Program-made: the position numbers and the translations under genes
Source: a virus
Virus record (IMG/VR): IMGVR_UViG_3300023284_000570
Coordinates: 1 to 35,853 of that record
Strand: one strand, 5' to 3'
DNA length: 35,853 bases
Shown: positions 21,851 through 29,226 of the stretch, piece by piece
How positions within the stretch are numbered: the stretch's first letter is position 1
How the letters are laid out: the number at the start of each line of letters is the position of its first letter
Notes under the pieces: model-generated
What the model saw: only the letters and a program-made list of their open reading frames with translations
Told to the model about the DNA's origin: nothing
The model's database searches: none

Positions 21851-22766
21851 AAATCAAAAACAGCATGCCGATATGGCAACCTTTTCACAACATCACGCCA
21901 GCGCTATGGAAGGAATCCAGGCTGGCGCAATGGCCAAAATGAGCGAGGGGGCGGAGCAGTTCAAGGCTCGGCTGATAGTTGCCAACGCAATGCCCCGCGA
22001 CCTTCAAGTCTGCATGATTAGATTGAACCAATCCCTGATGCGACCAGGCTTCGCAAAGGATGTCACCTACAGATTCCCACGGGGAGGCAGTGAGATTTCA
22101 GGCCCGAGCGTTTACCTGGCCAGGGAGTTCGCCCGATGCTTTGGCAACTTTGATGCGGGGGTCAATATCATATCAGTCGACAGCGAGCAGGTACATATCG
22201 AGGGATTCTGTATAGACCTCGAAACCAATTACAAGATCGTCTCGCAGGCGAAATTCAAATCCCTCATACAGCGCAAGCGGAACGGCACCACCCAATGGGT
22301 CAAGCCAGACGAAAGGGACTTGCGGGAACTCATCAATAAGCATGGGGCGGTCGCAATGCGAAACGCCATCCTCCAATGCATCCCCCCAGACTTGGTCGAG
22401 GAGGCTATTGCAACAGCCACTGACACGCTTGAGAAGGGCGTCAAGCCCGAGGATTACGACAAGGCAGTCCAATGGTATGAGGAGAAGTCGCTTGTGCCCC
22501 TGGAAGAGCTGGAGAAGTTTCTCGGGGTCAAGAGGGGCGAGTGGGCACCACAGCATTTGATTCGGCTTCGGCAGGTACGGAAAACTATCGACGATGGATA
22601 CGCCCAAGTCGGCGAGTTCTTTTTCAAGGGCGACTCTGCCAAGGCTGAGGAGGGCGAAGTATCGGTTGGGGATGTTGAAGCCGAGGCCGACCAGGACAAA
22701 AACGATGGCGACATATTGGGGCACGGTGAGCAATCCAGTAGTCGCGAACCCGGAGAGGAAGGGTAA
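21834..22766 (+). CDS. Possible single-strand annealing recombinase
   Basis: 310 residues from TTG 21834, chosen because AAGGAG lies 7 bases upstream; the next in-frame ATG (21873) has no good site. The core (about 40-200) reads FKARLIVANAMPRDLQVCMI, then PRGGSEISGPSVYLAREFAR, then WVKPDERDLRELINKHGAVA and AMRNAILQCIPPDLVEEAI. I think this core occurs in other phages beside recombination nucleases, where a RecT/Red-beta-like role has been suspected. I see no helicase or nuclease motif. The C-terminal ~50 residues are acidic and disordered. Role inferred mainly from the neighbouring Cas4-like nuclease. Confidence 0.5.
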   Translation: MSNSNENQKQHADMATFSQHHASAMEGIQAGAMAKMSEGAEQFKARLIVANAMPRDLQVCMIRLNQSLMRPGFAKDVTYRFPRGGSEISGPSVYLAREFARCFGNFDAGVNIISVDSEQVHIEGFCIDLETNYKIVSQAKFKSLIQRKRNGTTQWVKPDERDLRELINKHGAVAMRNAILQCIPPDLVEEAIATATDTLEKGVKPEDYDKAVQWYEEKSLVPLEELEKFLGVKRGEWAPQHLIRLRQVRKTIDDGYAQVGEFFFKGDSAKAEEGEVSVGDVEAEADQDKNDGDILGHGEQSSSREPGEEG

Positions 22767-22768
22767 TT

Positions 22769-23038
22769 ATGCCAAGTAAAAAAGCGATGGAGGTAGCGGC
22801 AGAATGGGCGAACAGGTATCAATACCCTTGGCCTAACGATGCCGACAGGCAAAAAGAAATACGCATGCTCGCCACCCTCATAGACGAGGGCGCAAAGGAA
22901 TTGGTATTCCTGGTTGAGCTCTTTCGTAAGCAAAGTATCGAGTCGTTGACTGTGCCCGGCTCCATGACCCATGATGGGAAGGCGTTAGTACCAACCGTGG
23001 GAATCGAAGCTCTCGATGATTGGAAGGTGCCAGCATGA
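22769..23038 (+). CDS. Small hypothetical protein
   Basis: 89 residues, mostly helical (KAMEVAAEWANRYQYPWPND, RMLATLIDEGAKELVFLVEL). No motif. It lies between the candidate recombinase and the HTH gene, overlapping the latter's start (ATGA). Confidence 0.57.
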   Translation: MPSKKAMEVAAEWANRYQYPWPNDADRQKEIRMLATLIDEGAKELVFLVELFRKQSIESLTVPGSMTHDGKALVPTVGIEALDDWKVPA

Positions 23039-23286
23039 ACCGCACACGAGCAATACCAAGCGTGGCCAGTGAGCGAATGAGGGCTGTGCGCGAAGGTCGA
23101 GGAATGACTCAGAAAGACCTGGGCGAACTCATCGGCCTGACTCAAGCGCAGGTGTCGAATATCGAGGGCGGTATCACGAAGGTCATTGGGCTCGACACCC
23201 TGCGCAAATGGCTGAAAGCAATCGGTGCTGATGCCAATCACATATTCGGGATTCGTGCAGAGAGGGGGAATGGTGATGGCAACTAA
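23035..23286 (+). CDS. XRE-type helix-turn-helix regulator
   Basis: 83 residues from ATG 23035, overlapping the previous stop, with GGAAGG before it. The HTH domain is clear: ERMRAVREGRGMTQKDLGEL, then IGLTQAQVSNIEGG (about 33-46) and LDTLRKWLKAIGADAN. It is a Cro/CI-like DNA-binding domain without any oligomerisation or cleavage domain. Possible binder of the 17-bp palindromes at 17695-17954, by inference only. Confidence 0.82.
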   Translation: MNRTRAIPSVASERMRAVREGRGMTQKDLGELIGLTQAQVSNIEGGITKVIGLDTLRKWLKAIGADANHIFGIRAERGNGDGN

Positions 23287-23590
23287 AGAAGTCAAGGAAT
23301 TAGCGGAGATGGGGCATGCCGCGCTGGATGAAGTGGAGCGACTGCTAACCAGGGAAGCAGAACTCGAAGCCCAGCTCGCCGACCTCAAGGAACGCTCCGA
23401 CATCATGGACGCTGTCCACAAGGAGGCGATGGAGAAGCTGGGGCGGTACAGGAAGGCGCTGGAGGAGATCCTAGGCAATGATAGCACCGAAGGCCCAGAA
23501 CTTATAGATGCGGCGTATGAATGTATCCACATAGCTCGTGAAGCGTTGGCCGTTGAAACAGAAACCCCAACCAAAGGAGTCGAAAAATGA
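23276..23590 (+). CDS. Coiled-coil small protein
   Basis: 104 residues from ATG 23276, chosen for spacing from the GAGGGGG ribosome site; an ATG at 23270 is almost on top of it. Residues 5-70 are a continuous coiled coil (ALDEVERLLTREAELEAQLA). The end forms a second helix (LIDAAYECIHIAREALAVE). Function unknown. Confidence 0.57.
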   Translation: MATKEVKELAEMGHAALDEVERLLTREAELEAQLADLKERSDIMDAVHKEAMEKLGRYRKALEEILGNDSTEGPELIDAAYECIHIAREALAVETETPTKGVEK

Positions 23591-23778
23591 GGGTGACGGA
23601 CGAACAATTTGACCGGATGACACTTGAACCTGAGAGTGATTTGGACAGGCACTTTCTACAAATGGTGAATAAGTCCAAGGTCACTCAAATTACAGAGTTT
23701 CAATTCAATGCATATCAGGGAACTTTCAGTGCCAGGTTCTGTTTTGAATATCCAACCAATGAAAAGGAGTCAAAATGA
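23587..23778 (+). CDS. Small hypothetical protein
   Basis: 63 residues (TDEQFDRMTLEPESDLDRHF and onward, ending FCFEYPTNEKESK). Both ends overlap their neighbours (ATGA), so it is clearly in the operon. No motif recognised. Confidence 0.52.
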   Translation: MRVTDEQFDRMTLEPESDLDRHFLQMVNKSKVTQITEFQFNAYQGTFSARFCFEYPTNEKESK

Positions 23779-24131
23779 GCGAATTATTATTGAGCATACC
23801 GGAGGCGGCAAAGGTGCTGGACAAATCAGCAACCTATATTCGCAATCGAATTGATGACGGGACATTCACGGGATTGCCCGTTGGCAAGGGAGGGAAACGC
23901 CGGAAGGTCAAGCTGGCCGAGTCTGCAGTGAAGGATCACAAGAGGTTCCTGGCAGAGAAGGAAAAGGAATATGCATCTCGTCGGCGCAAGCCGAAGACCG
24001 AGACTGTGCTAGAACCCTGTCTGCCAGCCGCCCAGGTCGAGATGTTCTCTGGCCCTGGAATTGGTGATCTGCTTGCGGAGCTCAAGAAGACGAACGAGAT
24101 GCTGGCCGAGATCACGAAGGCGCATTTATGA
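23775..24131 (+). CDS. Excisionase/MerR-like HTH protein
   Basis: 118 residues. The N-terminal 60 form a winged HTH of the excisionase/helix-turn-helix 17 group: LLSIPEAAKVLDKSATYIRN, RIDDGTFTGLPVGKGGKRRK, then VKLAESAVKDHKRFL. Such domains occur in excisionases and in phage regulators. With no integrase in the window, a regulatory role is more likely. The C-terminal half is charged and helical. Confidence 0.7.
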   Translation: MSELLLSIPEAAKVLDKSATYIRNRIDDGTFTGLPVGKGGKRRKVKLAESAVKDHKRFLAEKEKEYASRRRKPKTETVLEPCLPAAQVEMFSGPGIGDLLAELKKTNEMLAEITKAHL

Positions 24132-24670
24132 GCGTAACCAATAGCGAAATCAGCCCACCCGAAACCGACGACTATGTCAACTGCGCGGACTGTAAGGAGC
24201 TCACCTTTGTCGATGAGCTGACCGATGGTGTTTGCGGGAAGTGCCTACCGTGCGGTGAGTGTGGCGGCGAAGGCTGCGACGAATGCATTGAAGAGGTGCC
24301 GATAACTCCACGGCTAAATACTGATGTGGCGATGGACAATGCGGCCCTATCCATATCCGAATTATGTCATCCAAGCACCAAGCACCTGATACGGGAGCAG
24401 ATCGCTAGGCACATGGAACCTGAATTGAAAAAGGTACATGATGCAATGGTGATGTTGTGTGTGAAAATCACTGAGGCCCTCGGTTACTATGCGGCTACCA
24501 CGGGATTCCTGAATCAGAGGGATGCGCTGCTTCGAGAGTTGATAGATACAACGGATTGCGAGAACCGCGAATTCGGGCACGCTGGAGGCTGTCGAGAAGC
24601 GATACCTAAAAATCAACCAAACTGGTGCCTTGCCTGTAGATGTGAAGCTGAATTAGAGGCGCGACCCTGA
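24128..24670 (+). CDS. Cys-rich zinc-finger-like protein
   Basis: 180 residues. The N-terminal third has a DnaJ-like run of CxxC pairs: NCADCKEL, GVCGKCLPCGECGGEGCDEC (about residues 18-53). A helical middle (KVHDAMVMLCVKITEALGYY) and a second Cys/His cluster near the end (GCREAI, WCLACRCEAEL) follow. Probably two zinc sites. Function unknown. It starts in an ATGA overlap with the HTH gene and is coupled to the next gene by TGATG. Confidence 0.68.
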   Translation: MSVTNSEISPPETDDYVNCADCKELTFVDELTDGVCGKCLPCGECGGEGCDECIEEVPITPRLNTDVAMDNAALSISELCHPSTKHLIREQIARHMEPELKKVHDAMVMLCVKITEALGYYAATTGFLNQRDALLRELIDTTDCENREFGHAGGCREAIPKNQPNWCLACRCEAELEARP

Positions 24671-24906
24671 TGTATAGCTATCAGGATTATCTGAATATAG
24701 GGCTGAGAATAATCGACCTTCGTGGCTTCACTTGGAATCACAGATGTGGCACATCTGAAATGATGTATTGGGATGGCAAGTCAATTATCTGGGCATGGAG
24801 GACGAAGCGCCAAGCCATGATTGCAGGTGCTCTCAAGGCGATGCAATGGGAGTACCAGCCGCCCATGCCAAATTGCAGATGCAGCAAGGTGATGATCAAT
24901 GGCTGA
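24670..24906 (+). CDS. Small hypothetical protein before the helicase
   Basis: 78 residues, rich in aromatic residues (YQDYLNIGLRIIDLRGFTWN, MYWDGKSIIWAWRTKRQAMI), with three cysteines, two as a CRC pair near the end. Its stop overlaps the helicase start by 8 bases. Family unknown; could be a helicase partner by position. Confidence 0.55.
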   Translation: MYSYQDYLNIGLRIIDLRGFTWNHRCGTSEMMYWDGKSIIWAWRTKRQAMIAGALKAMQWEYQPPMPNCRCSKVMING

Positions 24907-26293
24907 GCCAATCCAAATGCGCTCCATGCCGACCAACACCGAAGCTGAGCGGGCGGTCATCGGAAGCGTGCTGCTGGACAATCTAATGCTGGCGGAAGTG
25001 AGCGAGCAGATAACTGCCAAGGACTTCCACTCAGAGGCCAATCGATTCCTATTCGAATCCATGGAGTCGCTGTCAGGTACGAATACCCCGATGGACTTGC
25101 TGACCATCGCGGAAGACCTCAAGCGCCGCTCGTTACTTGATAGAGTCGGCGGCCCGGCATACCTCCAGCTATGCGCCGATACAGTTCCCACGGCTGCCAA
25201 TGCTGCCCACTATGCGAAAATTGTCAGGGACAAATCAATGCTACGGCGGACTATCATGGCTGCCACCGAAATCGCTCACAGGGCATACGACCAGAATCCT
25301 GATGAGGATGGTGGTGATGGTGTGGATGACCTTCTCGACTGGGCTGAGAATGAAATATTTACAATCGCAGAAACCCGGACAAAGGGTGGCGTTCACAGGA
25401 TCGACGAGGTTGTGAAAAAGACATTGGCCCACATCGATGCGCTGGCCAAACGCAAGGGCGATATAACTGGAGTGGCCACAGGGTTCACTGAGCTAGACAA
25501 CATGACAGCGGGCCTGCAGGATTCGGAGCTCGTCATATTGGCAGCCCGCCCAAGCGTTGGTAAAACTGCGCTGGCGCTAAACATCGCTCGCAATGCCGCT
25601 GTGTATTGCCCGGCGCTGGTACTCTCTCTGGAGATGAGCAGGCAGGCGCTGGGCATGCGTTTGTTTTCGACTGAGGCTGAGATAGATAGCTCCAAACTGC
25701 GACGGGGTTACGTTGCGAAAAGTGACTGGCCAAAGCTCACGGGCGCTGCGCAGTTACTGGAGAAGCTGCCGCTGTATATCGACGACTCATCCAATCCCAC
25801 GACGCTGGAAATCAAGGCGAAGGCTCGCAGGGTAAAGGCTGAGCATGGACTCGGGATAATTATCATCGACTATCTGCAGCTCATAAAACCACGGGCGAAA
25901 AAGGGTGCGAACCGTGAGCAGGAAATATCACAAATATCTCGCGACCTGAAAGCGATGGCCAAGGAATTGGAGGTGCCAGTGCTGGCATTAGCGCAGCTCA
26001 ATCGTGCGACTGAGAATCGGCCGGACTCAAAGCCACGGCTTTCAGACCTTCGTGAATCAGGGGCTATCGAGCAGGACTCTGATGTTATAATGTTTCTGTG
26101 GCGGGACATGACGAGCAAGAAAAAGGATGAGACCGTGGATGACTCGCTGACTGAATTGATTATCGGCAAGCAGCGCAATGGGCCAACTGGGACTATCAAG
26201 TTGACCTGGCGCAAGCAGATAACGAAGTTTGAGAACTTTAGTTTTCATTCGGAGCCACCTCCATCGGAGGAGAGCAGAAAGGATATTGACTGA
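24899..26293 (+). CDS. dnaB: DnaB-type replicative helicase
   Basis: 464 residues, a normal length. N-terminal DnaB domain (TEAERAVIGSVLLDNLMLAE, about 14-33), linker to about 170, then the RecA-like motor: ILAARPSVGKTALALNIARN (213-232, Walker A), VLSLEMSRQALGMRL (241-255), Walker B IIIIDYLQLI (320-329), and LALAQLNRATENR followed by DLRESGAIEQDSDVIMFLWR (motif 4). It unwinds DNA at the fork as a hexamer. No loader or primase gene is seen, so it may use host DnaG or replace host DnaB. Confidence 0.95.
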   Translation: MAEPIQMRSMPTNTEAERAVIGSVLLDNLMLAEVSEQITAKDFHSEANRFLFESMESLSGTNTPMDLLTIAEDLKRRSLLDRVGGPAYLQLCADTVPTAANAAHYAKIVRDKSMLRRTIMAATEIAHRAYDQNPDEDGGDGVDDLLDWAENEIFTIAETRTKGGVHRIDEVVKKTLAHIDALAKRKGDITGVATGFTELDNMTAGLQDSELVILAARPSVGKTALALNIARNAAVYCPALVLSLEMSRQALGMRLFSTEAEIDSSKLRRGYVAKSDWPKLTGAAQLLEKLPLYIDDSSNPTTLEIKAKARRVKAEHGLGIIIIDYLQLIKPRAKKGANREQEISQISRDLKAMAKELEVPVLALAQLNRATENRPDSKPRLSDLRESGAIEQDSDVIMFLWRDMTSKKKDETVDDSLTELIIGKQRNGPTGTIKLTWRKQITKFENFSFHSEPPPSEESRKDID

Positions 26294-26637
26294 TGACCAA
26301 GAAAGAATTAGACGCCATACGGAAGAGGTGTGAGGCGGTAAACGCAAGTACTCCCCCGACCGAACTAGCCATGTTGGCAATTCGCTGGATGGCAGAGATC
26401 CCCGCGCTACTTGATGAGGTGGCGAGGTTGAGGGTAGACAAGGAAGAGGTGGAGAGAATTTGCCATTCCTTCGCGGGCAGGGGGGTCTTGCCGGGACATG
26501 ATACGAATGATCGTGTTGACATGGTGAAATGTGTCAGCTGTCGTGGCGTAACTAAACTCACAATGGGAGATCAGAAATACTGCACCTCCGCTGATTGCCC
26601 ACGTGGATTGTGGCGGAAATATCAGGGTGACATCTAA
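26293..26637 (+). CDS. Small zinc-ribbon-like protein
   Basis: 114 residues, start overlapping the helicase stop (TGATG). A helical N-terminus with a short coiled coil (LLDEVARLRVDKEEVERICH) is followed by a ribbon: VKCVSCRGVTKLTMGDQKYC and then SADCPRG (about residues 79-104). Function unknown. Confidence 0.6.
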   Translation: MTKKELDAIRKRCEAVNASTPPTELAMLAIRWMAEIPALLDEVARLRVDKEEVERICHSFAGRGVLPGHDTNDRVDMVKCVSCRGVTKLTMGDQKYCTSADCPRGLWRKYQGDI

Positions 26638-27065
26638 TGACTGACGCCTGCAAAACTGACATCGACAAAGCTATTGATGCGGCAGCAAAGGAAATGGCTG
26701 AATATACGGCGGCCAACCTTCCTGAATGGGAAATGAATCTCGCCCAAGATTATAAAGGAACAGAAACGATGACCCATGAATTGTATCGCGAAACCTTGGC
26801 TGGCCACATCATGCCGGTGGTGGATGAGATGGATATGAACTGGCAGGGGAATGCGGATGTTCTAGCGCGGCTATTTGATATGGCAGAAGCCCAACTCGCC
26901 ACACTCAAGCGCATGGTGAGGGGCATATTGAGTGATGACGATAATATTGGCCCTAGGCTCTATCGCTGTTTCAAGTGTGATGAGCCGCTAAGACTTGCTA
27001 CAAATTGGTACTGCCAAAACCATGGCTGCATAGCATGGCAGCTCAGAGATGCGGTCAAGGAATAA
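26637..27065 (+). CDS. Small protein with a C-terminal zinc ribbon
   Basis: 142 residues. Helical for most of its length. The end reads YRCFKCDEPLRLATNWYCQN followed by HGC (about 109-131), four cysteines in a ribbon layout similar to the previous gene. Stop and next start overlap as TAATG. Function unknown. Confidence 0.6.
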   Translation: MTDACKTDIDKAIDAAAKEMAEYTAANLPEWEMNLAQDYKGTETMTHELYRETLAGHIMPVVDEMDMNWQGNADVLARLFDMAEAQLATLKRMVRGILSDDDNIGPRLYRCFKCDEPLRLATNWYCQNHGCIAWQLRDAVKE

Positions 27066-27628
27066 TGCCCAAGATAATCACACGTAGCGCCCTGCCATTC
27101 GACCCGTGGAATCCTGATATAGATTTGATCAGGATCGAGGATGCGGCGGAATCCTTATCCAAGACCTGCAGGTTCAATGGCCACTGCATCGGCATGTATA
27201 CCGTATCCGAGCACAGCCGATTGGTCGCTCGTAATGTCCCATCCGAGCATAAGCTGACAGCCCTGTTGCATGACCTACCGGAAGGCCTCGGGCTTGGCGA
27301 TATGGTGTCGCCGGTCAAGCGTGGGATGCATGCATACAAGCAACTAGAAGCTACTGTGTGGGCCGCTGTGGCCCTGAAGTTTGAACTGCCGATGGTTCTA
27401 CCCGATGTAGTTCAGGAGGCTGATATGAGGGCACTGGCTACTGAGAGGCGCGACCTGGTGCCTGAGCATGCGTGGGATGAATTCGACTGGGAATGCCTAC
27501 ACAACACCCCGGCATACGACGAGGTGCTTGTGCCGAACGAGGGGGCATATCATTTCGCCGAGGAGCGGGATTTATTCCTGGAGTTTTTCGAGAGGTGCTG
27601 GCGAGCGCGGGAAGCGCTGAGAGCGTAA
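27065..27628 (+). CDS. HD-domain phosphohydrolase (YfbR-like)
   Basis: 187 residues from ATG 27065, overlapping the previous stop (TAATG). The HD motif is visible: YTVSEHSRLVAR (45-56, His 50), ALLHDLPEGLGLGDMVSPVK (66-85, His 69, Asp 70, Glu 73, Asp 79) and QEADMRALATERRDLVP (117-133, Asp 120). This is the layout of phage HD phosphohydrolases related to YfbR nucleotidases, which act on dNMPs or other nucleotides. The natural substrate here is unknown: nucleotide salvage or removal of signalling nucleotides are both possible. Confidence 0.83.
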   Translation: MPKIITRSALPFDPWNPDIDLIRIEDAAESLSKTCRFNGHCIGMYTVSEHSRLVARNVPSEHKLTALLHDLPEGLGLGDMVSPVKRGMHAYKQLEATVWAAVALKFELPMVLPDVVQEADMRALATERRDLVPEHAWDEFDWECLHNTPAYDEVLVPNEGAYHFAEERDLFLEFFERCWRAREALRA

Positions 27629-27630
27629 CA

Positions 27631-28407
27631 ATGGCCAAGAAAAAAGACTGGACGACTGCCGAGCTGGAGGGCCTGGTTCAAAAATCCTTCGCGAAAAACG
27701 AGGGCTGGGTGACTCTCTTCGAGGTATCAGATCGCACCCCCAATCCATTACGGAGATGTGATGTGATTGCTTTCAATATCTGGACTAGCAGTGGAGGCTG
27801 CGAAATGTGGGGGATGGAAATCAAATCGAGTCGTGCTGATTGGCTGAAGGAACTGGAAGATCCCTGCAAGGCCGAGGCATTCAAAAAATATTGTCATCGC
27901 TGGTGGCTTGTTTCTCCTGAGCATATTGTGAAAGATGGGGAGCTGCCCGAGGGCTGGGGGCACTATATCCCAAGTGTCAGGGGCGTAAAACTTCGAGAGC
28001 GAATCGCGGCCCCACATCTCGAACCACAAGATATCCCCCGTGAATTCCTGACAGTGCTGATTCGCAATTCATTTGATCTGAATAATAGGGAGCGCCAGGC
28101 AATTGCGCACAATGAGGAGAAGCGCTGGCAGGCCTATTGGGAATCAAACTTTGAGATGCAACTACAACGTAAGCAGGATCAAGTCGACAGGCTGGAAGAA
28201 CGGATAAAAATCTTCGAGGCCTATTCCGGCATTACCCTGGCGGCTCATCGCAACCATGAGCAATTGAAACTAGTGGGGCAATTTTTCCATACCGCCAGGA
28301 CGGAACCTCAATATATCCAGGATATGATTCAGCGGTTTGAAGCTACTGCGGAAGAGCTCGAAGGGCGAGTCAAACATCTAAGAGGCATTATTTCAGATTA
28401 TAAGTAA
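27631..28407 (+). CDS. MmcB-like PD-(D/E)XK nuclease
   Basis: 258 residues from ATG 27631. The N-terminal 110 residues resemble MmcB/restriction-fold nucleases: PLRRCDVIAFNIWTSSGG (39-56, Asp 44), EMWGMEIKSSRADWLKELED (58-77, Glu 63 and Lys 65), KKYCHRWWLVSPEHIV (85-100) and ELPEGWGHYIP. MmcB-like proteins are linked with DNA repair. The C-terminal 140 residues are a charged coiled coil (LQRKQDQVDRLEERIKIFEA), not usual for the family and maybe for oligomerisation. Last gene of the early operon, ending at a terminator hairpin. Confidence 0.78.
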   Translation: MAKKKDWTTAELEGLVQKSFAKNEGWVTLFEVSDRTPNPLRRCDVIAFNIWTSSGGCEMWGMEIKSSRADWLKELEDPCKAEAFKKYCHRWWLVSPEHIVKDGELPEGWGHYIPSVRGVKLRERIAAPHLEPQDIPREFLTVLIRNSFDLNNRERQAIAHNEEKRWQAYWESNFEMQLQRKQDQVDRLEERIKIFEAYSGITLAAHRNHEQLKLVGQFFHTARTEPQYIQDMIQRFEATAEELEGRVKHLRGIISDYK

Positions 28408-28444
28408 AGCCCCTCAGATCGCTCGTAAGGGGCTCGTTTTGTTT
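28408..28444 (+). terminator. Terminator between the converging operons
   Basis: Arms AGCCCCT (28408-28414) and AGGGGCT (28428-28434), 13-base loop, followed on the + strand by CGTTTTGTTTT. It begins right after the last early stop codon. On the other strand the T-run is short (TTTAC), so it ends mainly rightward transcripts but may also slow leftward ones. Confidence 0.75.
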
Positions 28445-28448
28445 TCGG

Positions 28449-28814
28449 CTACGGTTGGACTCGAACAGGGATTGCTGGCCAGCGCGGCGCTATAGGTGTG
28501 GAACTGGCAGGGGTTTTAGGGTTATCCGCCTCGCATTTCGAGACATCCTCCCCGCGCAACATGCAAAGGCACTGGCCGAGTTCTGCCGCTGAATTGCTGA
28601 GGTCGCCCTGCAGCTCATTCCAGTGACCTGGGGATACTACATACCAGCCATCCAGCCGTTCGGTATCAGTCTTCTTATCGAGGACATGAACGACCCTGCT
28701 ATCAGGTACGATTACGACGCTTGGCTTTTTCGAACGCGAGCTGTGCAGACAGCCTTGTGCGGTAGCTATTACCAACGTGAGCAAGAGCAGATAACTGAGG
28801 GCCATCCTCGTCAC
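28449..28814 (-). CDS. Outer-membrane spanin (lipoprotein) candidate
   Basis: 121 residues from GTG 28814, which has GAGG 6 bases upstream; ATG 28805 is the alternative but its GAGG is adjacent. The N-terminus VTRMALSYLLLLTLVIATAQGC is a lipoprotein signal peptide ending in a cysteine (lipobox A-Q-G-C). The mature part (HSSRSKKPSVVIVPDSRVVH, then GWYVVSPGHWNELQGDLSNS and a Pro-rich end) fits an o-spanin. The gene overlaps the end of the inner-membrane spanin candidate in another frame by 113 bases, as lambda Rz1 does with Rz. It would fuse the inner and outer membranes in the last step of lysis. Confidence 0.68.
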   Translation of the reverse strand: MTRMALSYLLLLTLVIATAQGCLHSSRSKKPSVVIVPDSRVVHVLDKKTDTERLDGWYVVSPGHWNELQGDLSNSAAELGQCLCMLRGEDVSKCEADNPKTPASSTPIAPRWPAIPVRVQP

Positions 28815-28980
28815 GGATAGCCTCGGCCAAGTCAGCCTTTTCCTCCCACCTTTTACCGTGGGGAGTGAGGCGCTCCTCTTCAAGTTGGTCACGCCGAGTC
28901 TGCTTATCCTTGAGCCAGCCGAATAGAATTGGCAGAGCTTTGAGCGCTGCCACCAGTATCGCGAAAATAGATGCCGCCAC
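28702..28980 (-). CDS. Inner-membrane spanin candidate
   Basis: 92 residues from GTG 28980 (GAGGA about 10 bases upstream, overlapping the holin stop). An N-terminal membrane segment (ASIFAILVAALKALPILFGW) is followed by a charged helical region (KDKQTRRDQLEEERLTPHGK and KADLAEAIRDED). This fits an i-spanin (Rz-like), although it is shorter than Rz. The lipoprotein gene starts inside it. Confidence 0.6.
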   Translation of the reverse strand: MAASIFAILVAALKALPILFGWLKDKQTRRDQLEEERLTPHGKRWEEKADLAEAIRDEDGPQLSALAHVGNSYRTRLSAQLAFEKAKRRNRT

Positions 28981-28986
28981 AATGGA

Positions 28987-29211
28987 CTATTCCTCGTCGT
29001 CAGCTATAGCGCGAGGGCCAGCGCCAGACGATGGCTTCAAAAAGGACACGCTTTCAAGAAAGCCCCTGACCTTATTCACGATCTCGTCATCGCGTGGTTC
29101 TGGTGTGGCTGCTACCCATAGAGTAGCGAAGCCCACAAGTACTGTCACAATGGTGGTCAATCCAGCCCATAACAATTCTGAGTTTGCCAATAAAAACTGT
29201 ATAATTTCCAT
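28987..29211 (-). CDS. Holin candidate
   Basis: 74 residues with one membrane segment (LLWAGLTTIVTVLVGFATLW, about 13-32), then a polar tail (TPEPRDDEIVNKVRGFLESV). Size and position between the endolysin and the spanins fit a single-span holin that lets endolysin or the proton gradient through the membrane. The ribosome site is AAGAAGGTGACGAG before the ATG. The membrane gene at 29713-30003 is a rival holin. Confidence 0.6.
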   Translation of the reverse strand: MEIIQFLLANSELLWAGLTTIVTVLVGFATLWVAATPEPRDDEIVNKVRGFLESVSFLKPSSGAGPRAIADDEE

Positions 29212-29226
29212 CTCGTCACCTTCTTT

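Noticed and set aside
23775-24131. Excisionase as evidence of a temperate phage
   Set aside because: The fold is also common in regulators, and no integrase or attachment site is visible.
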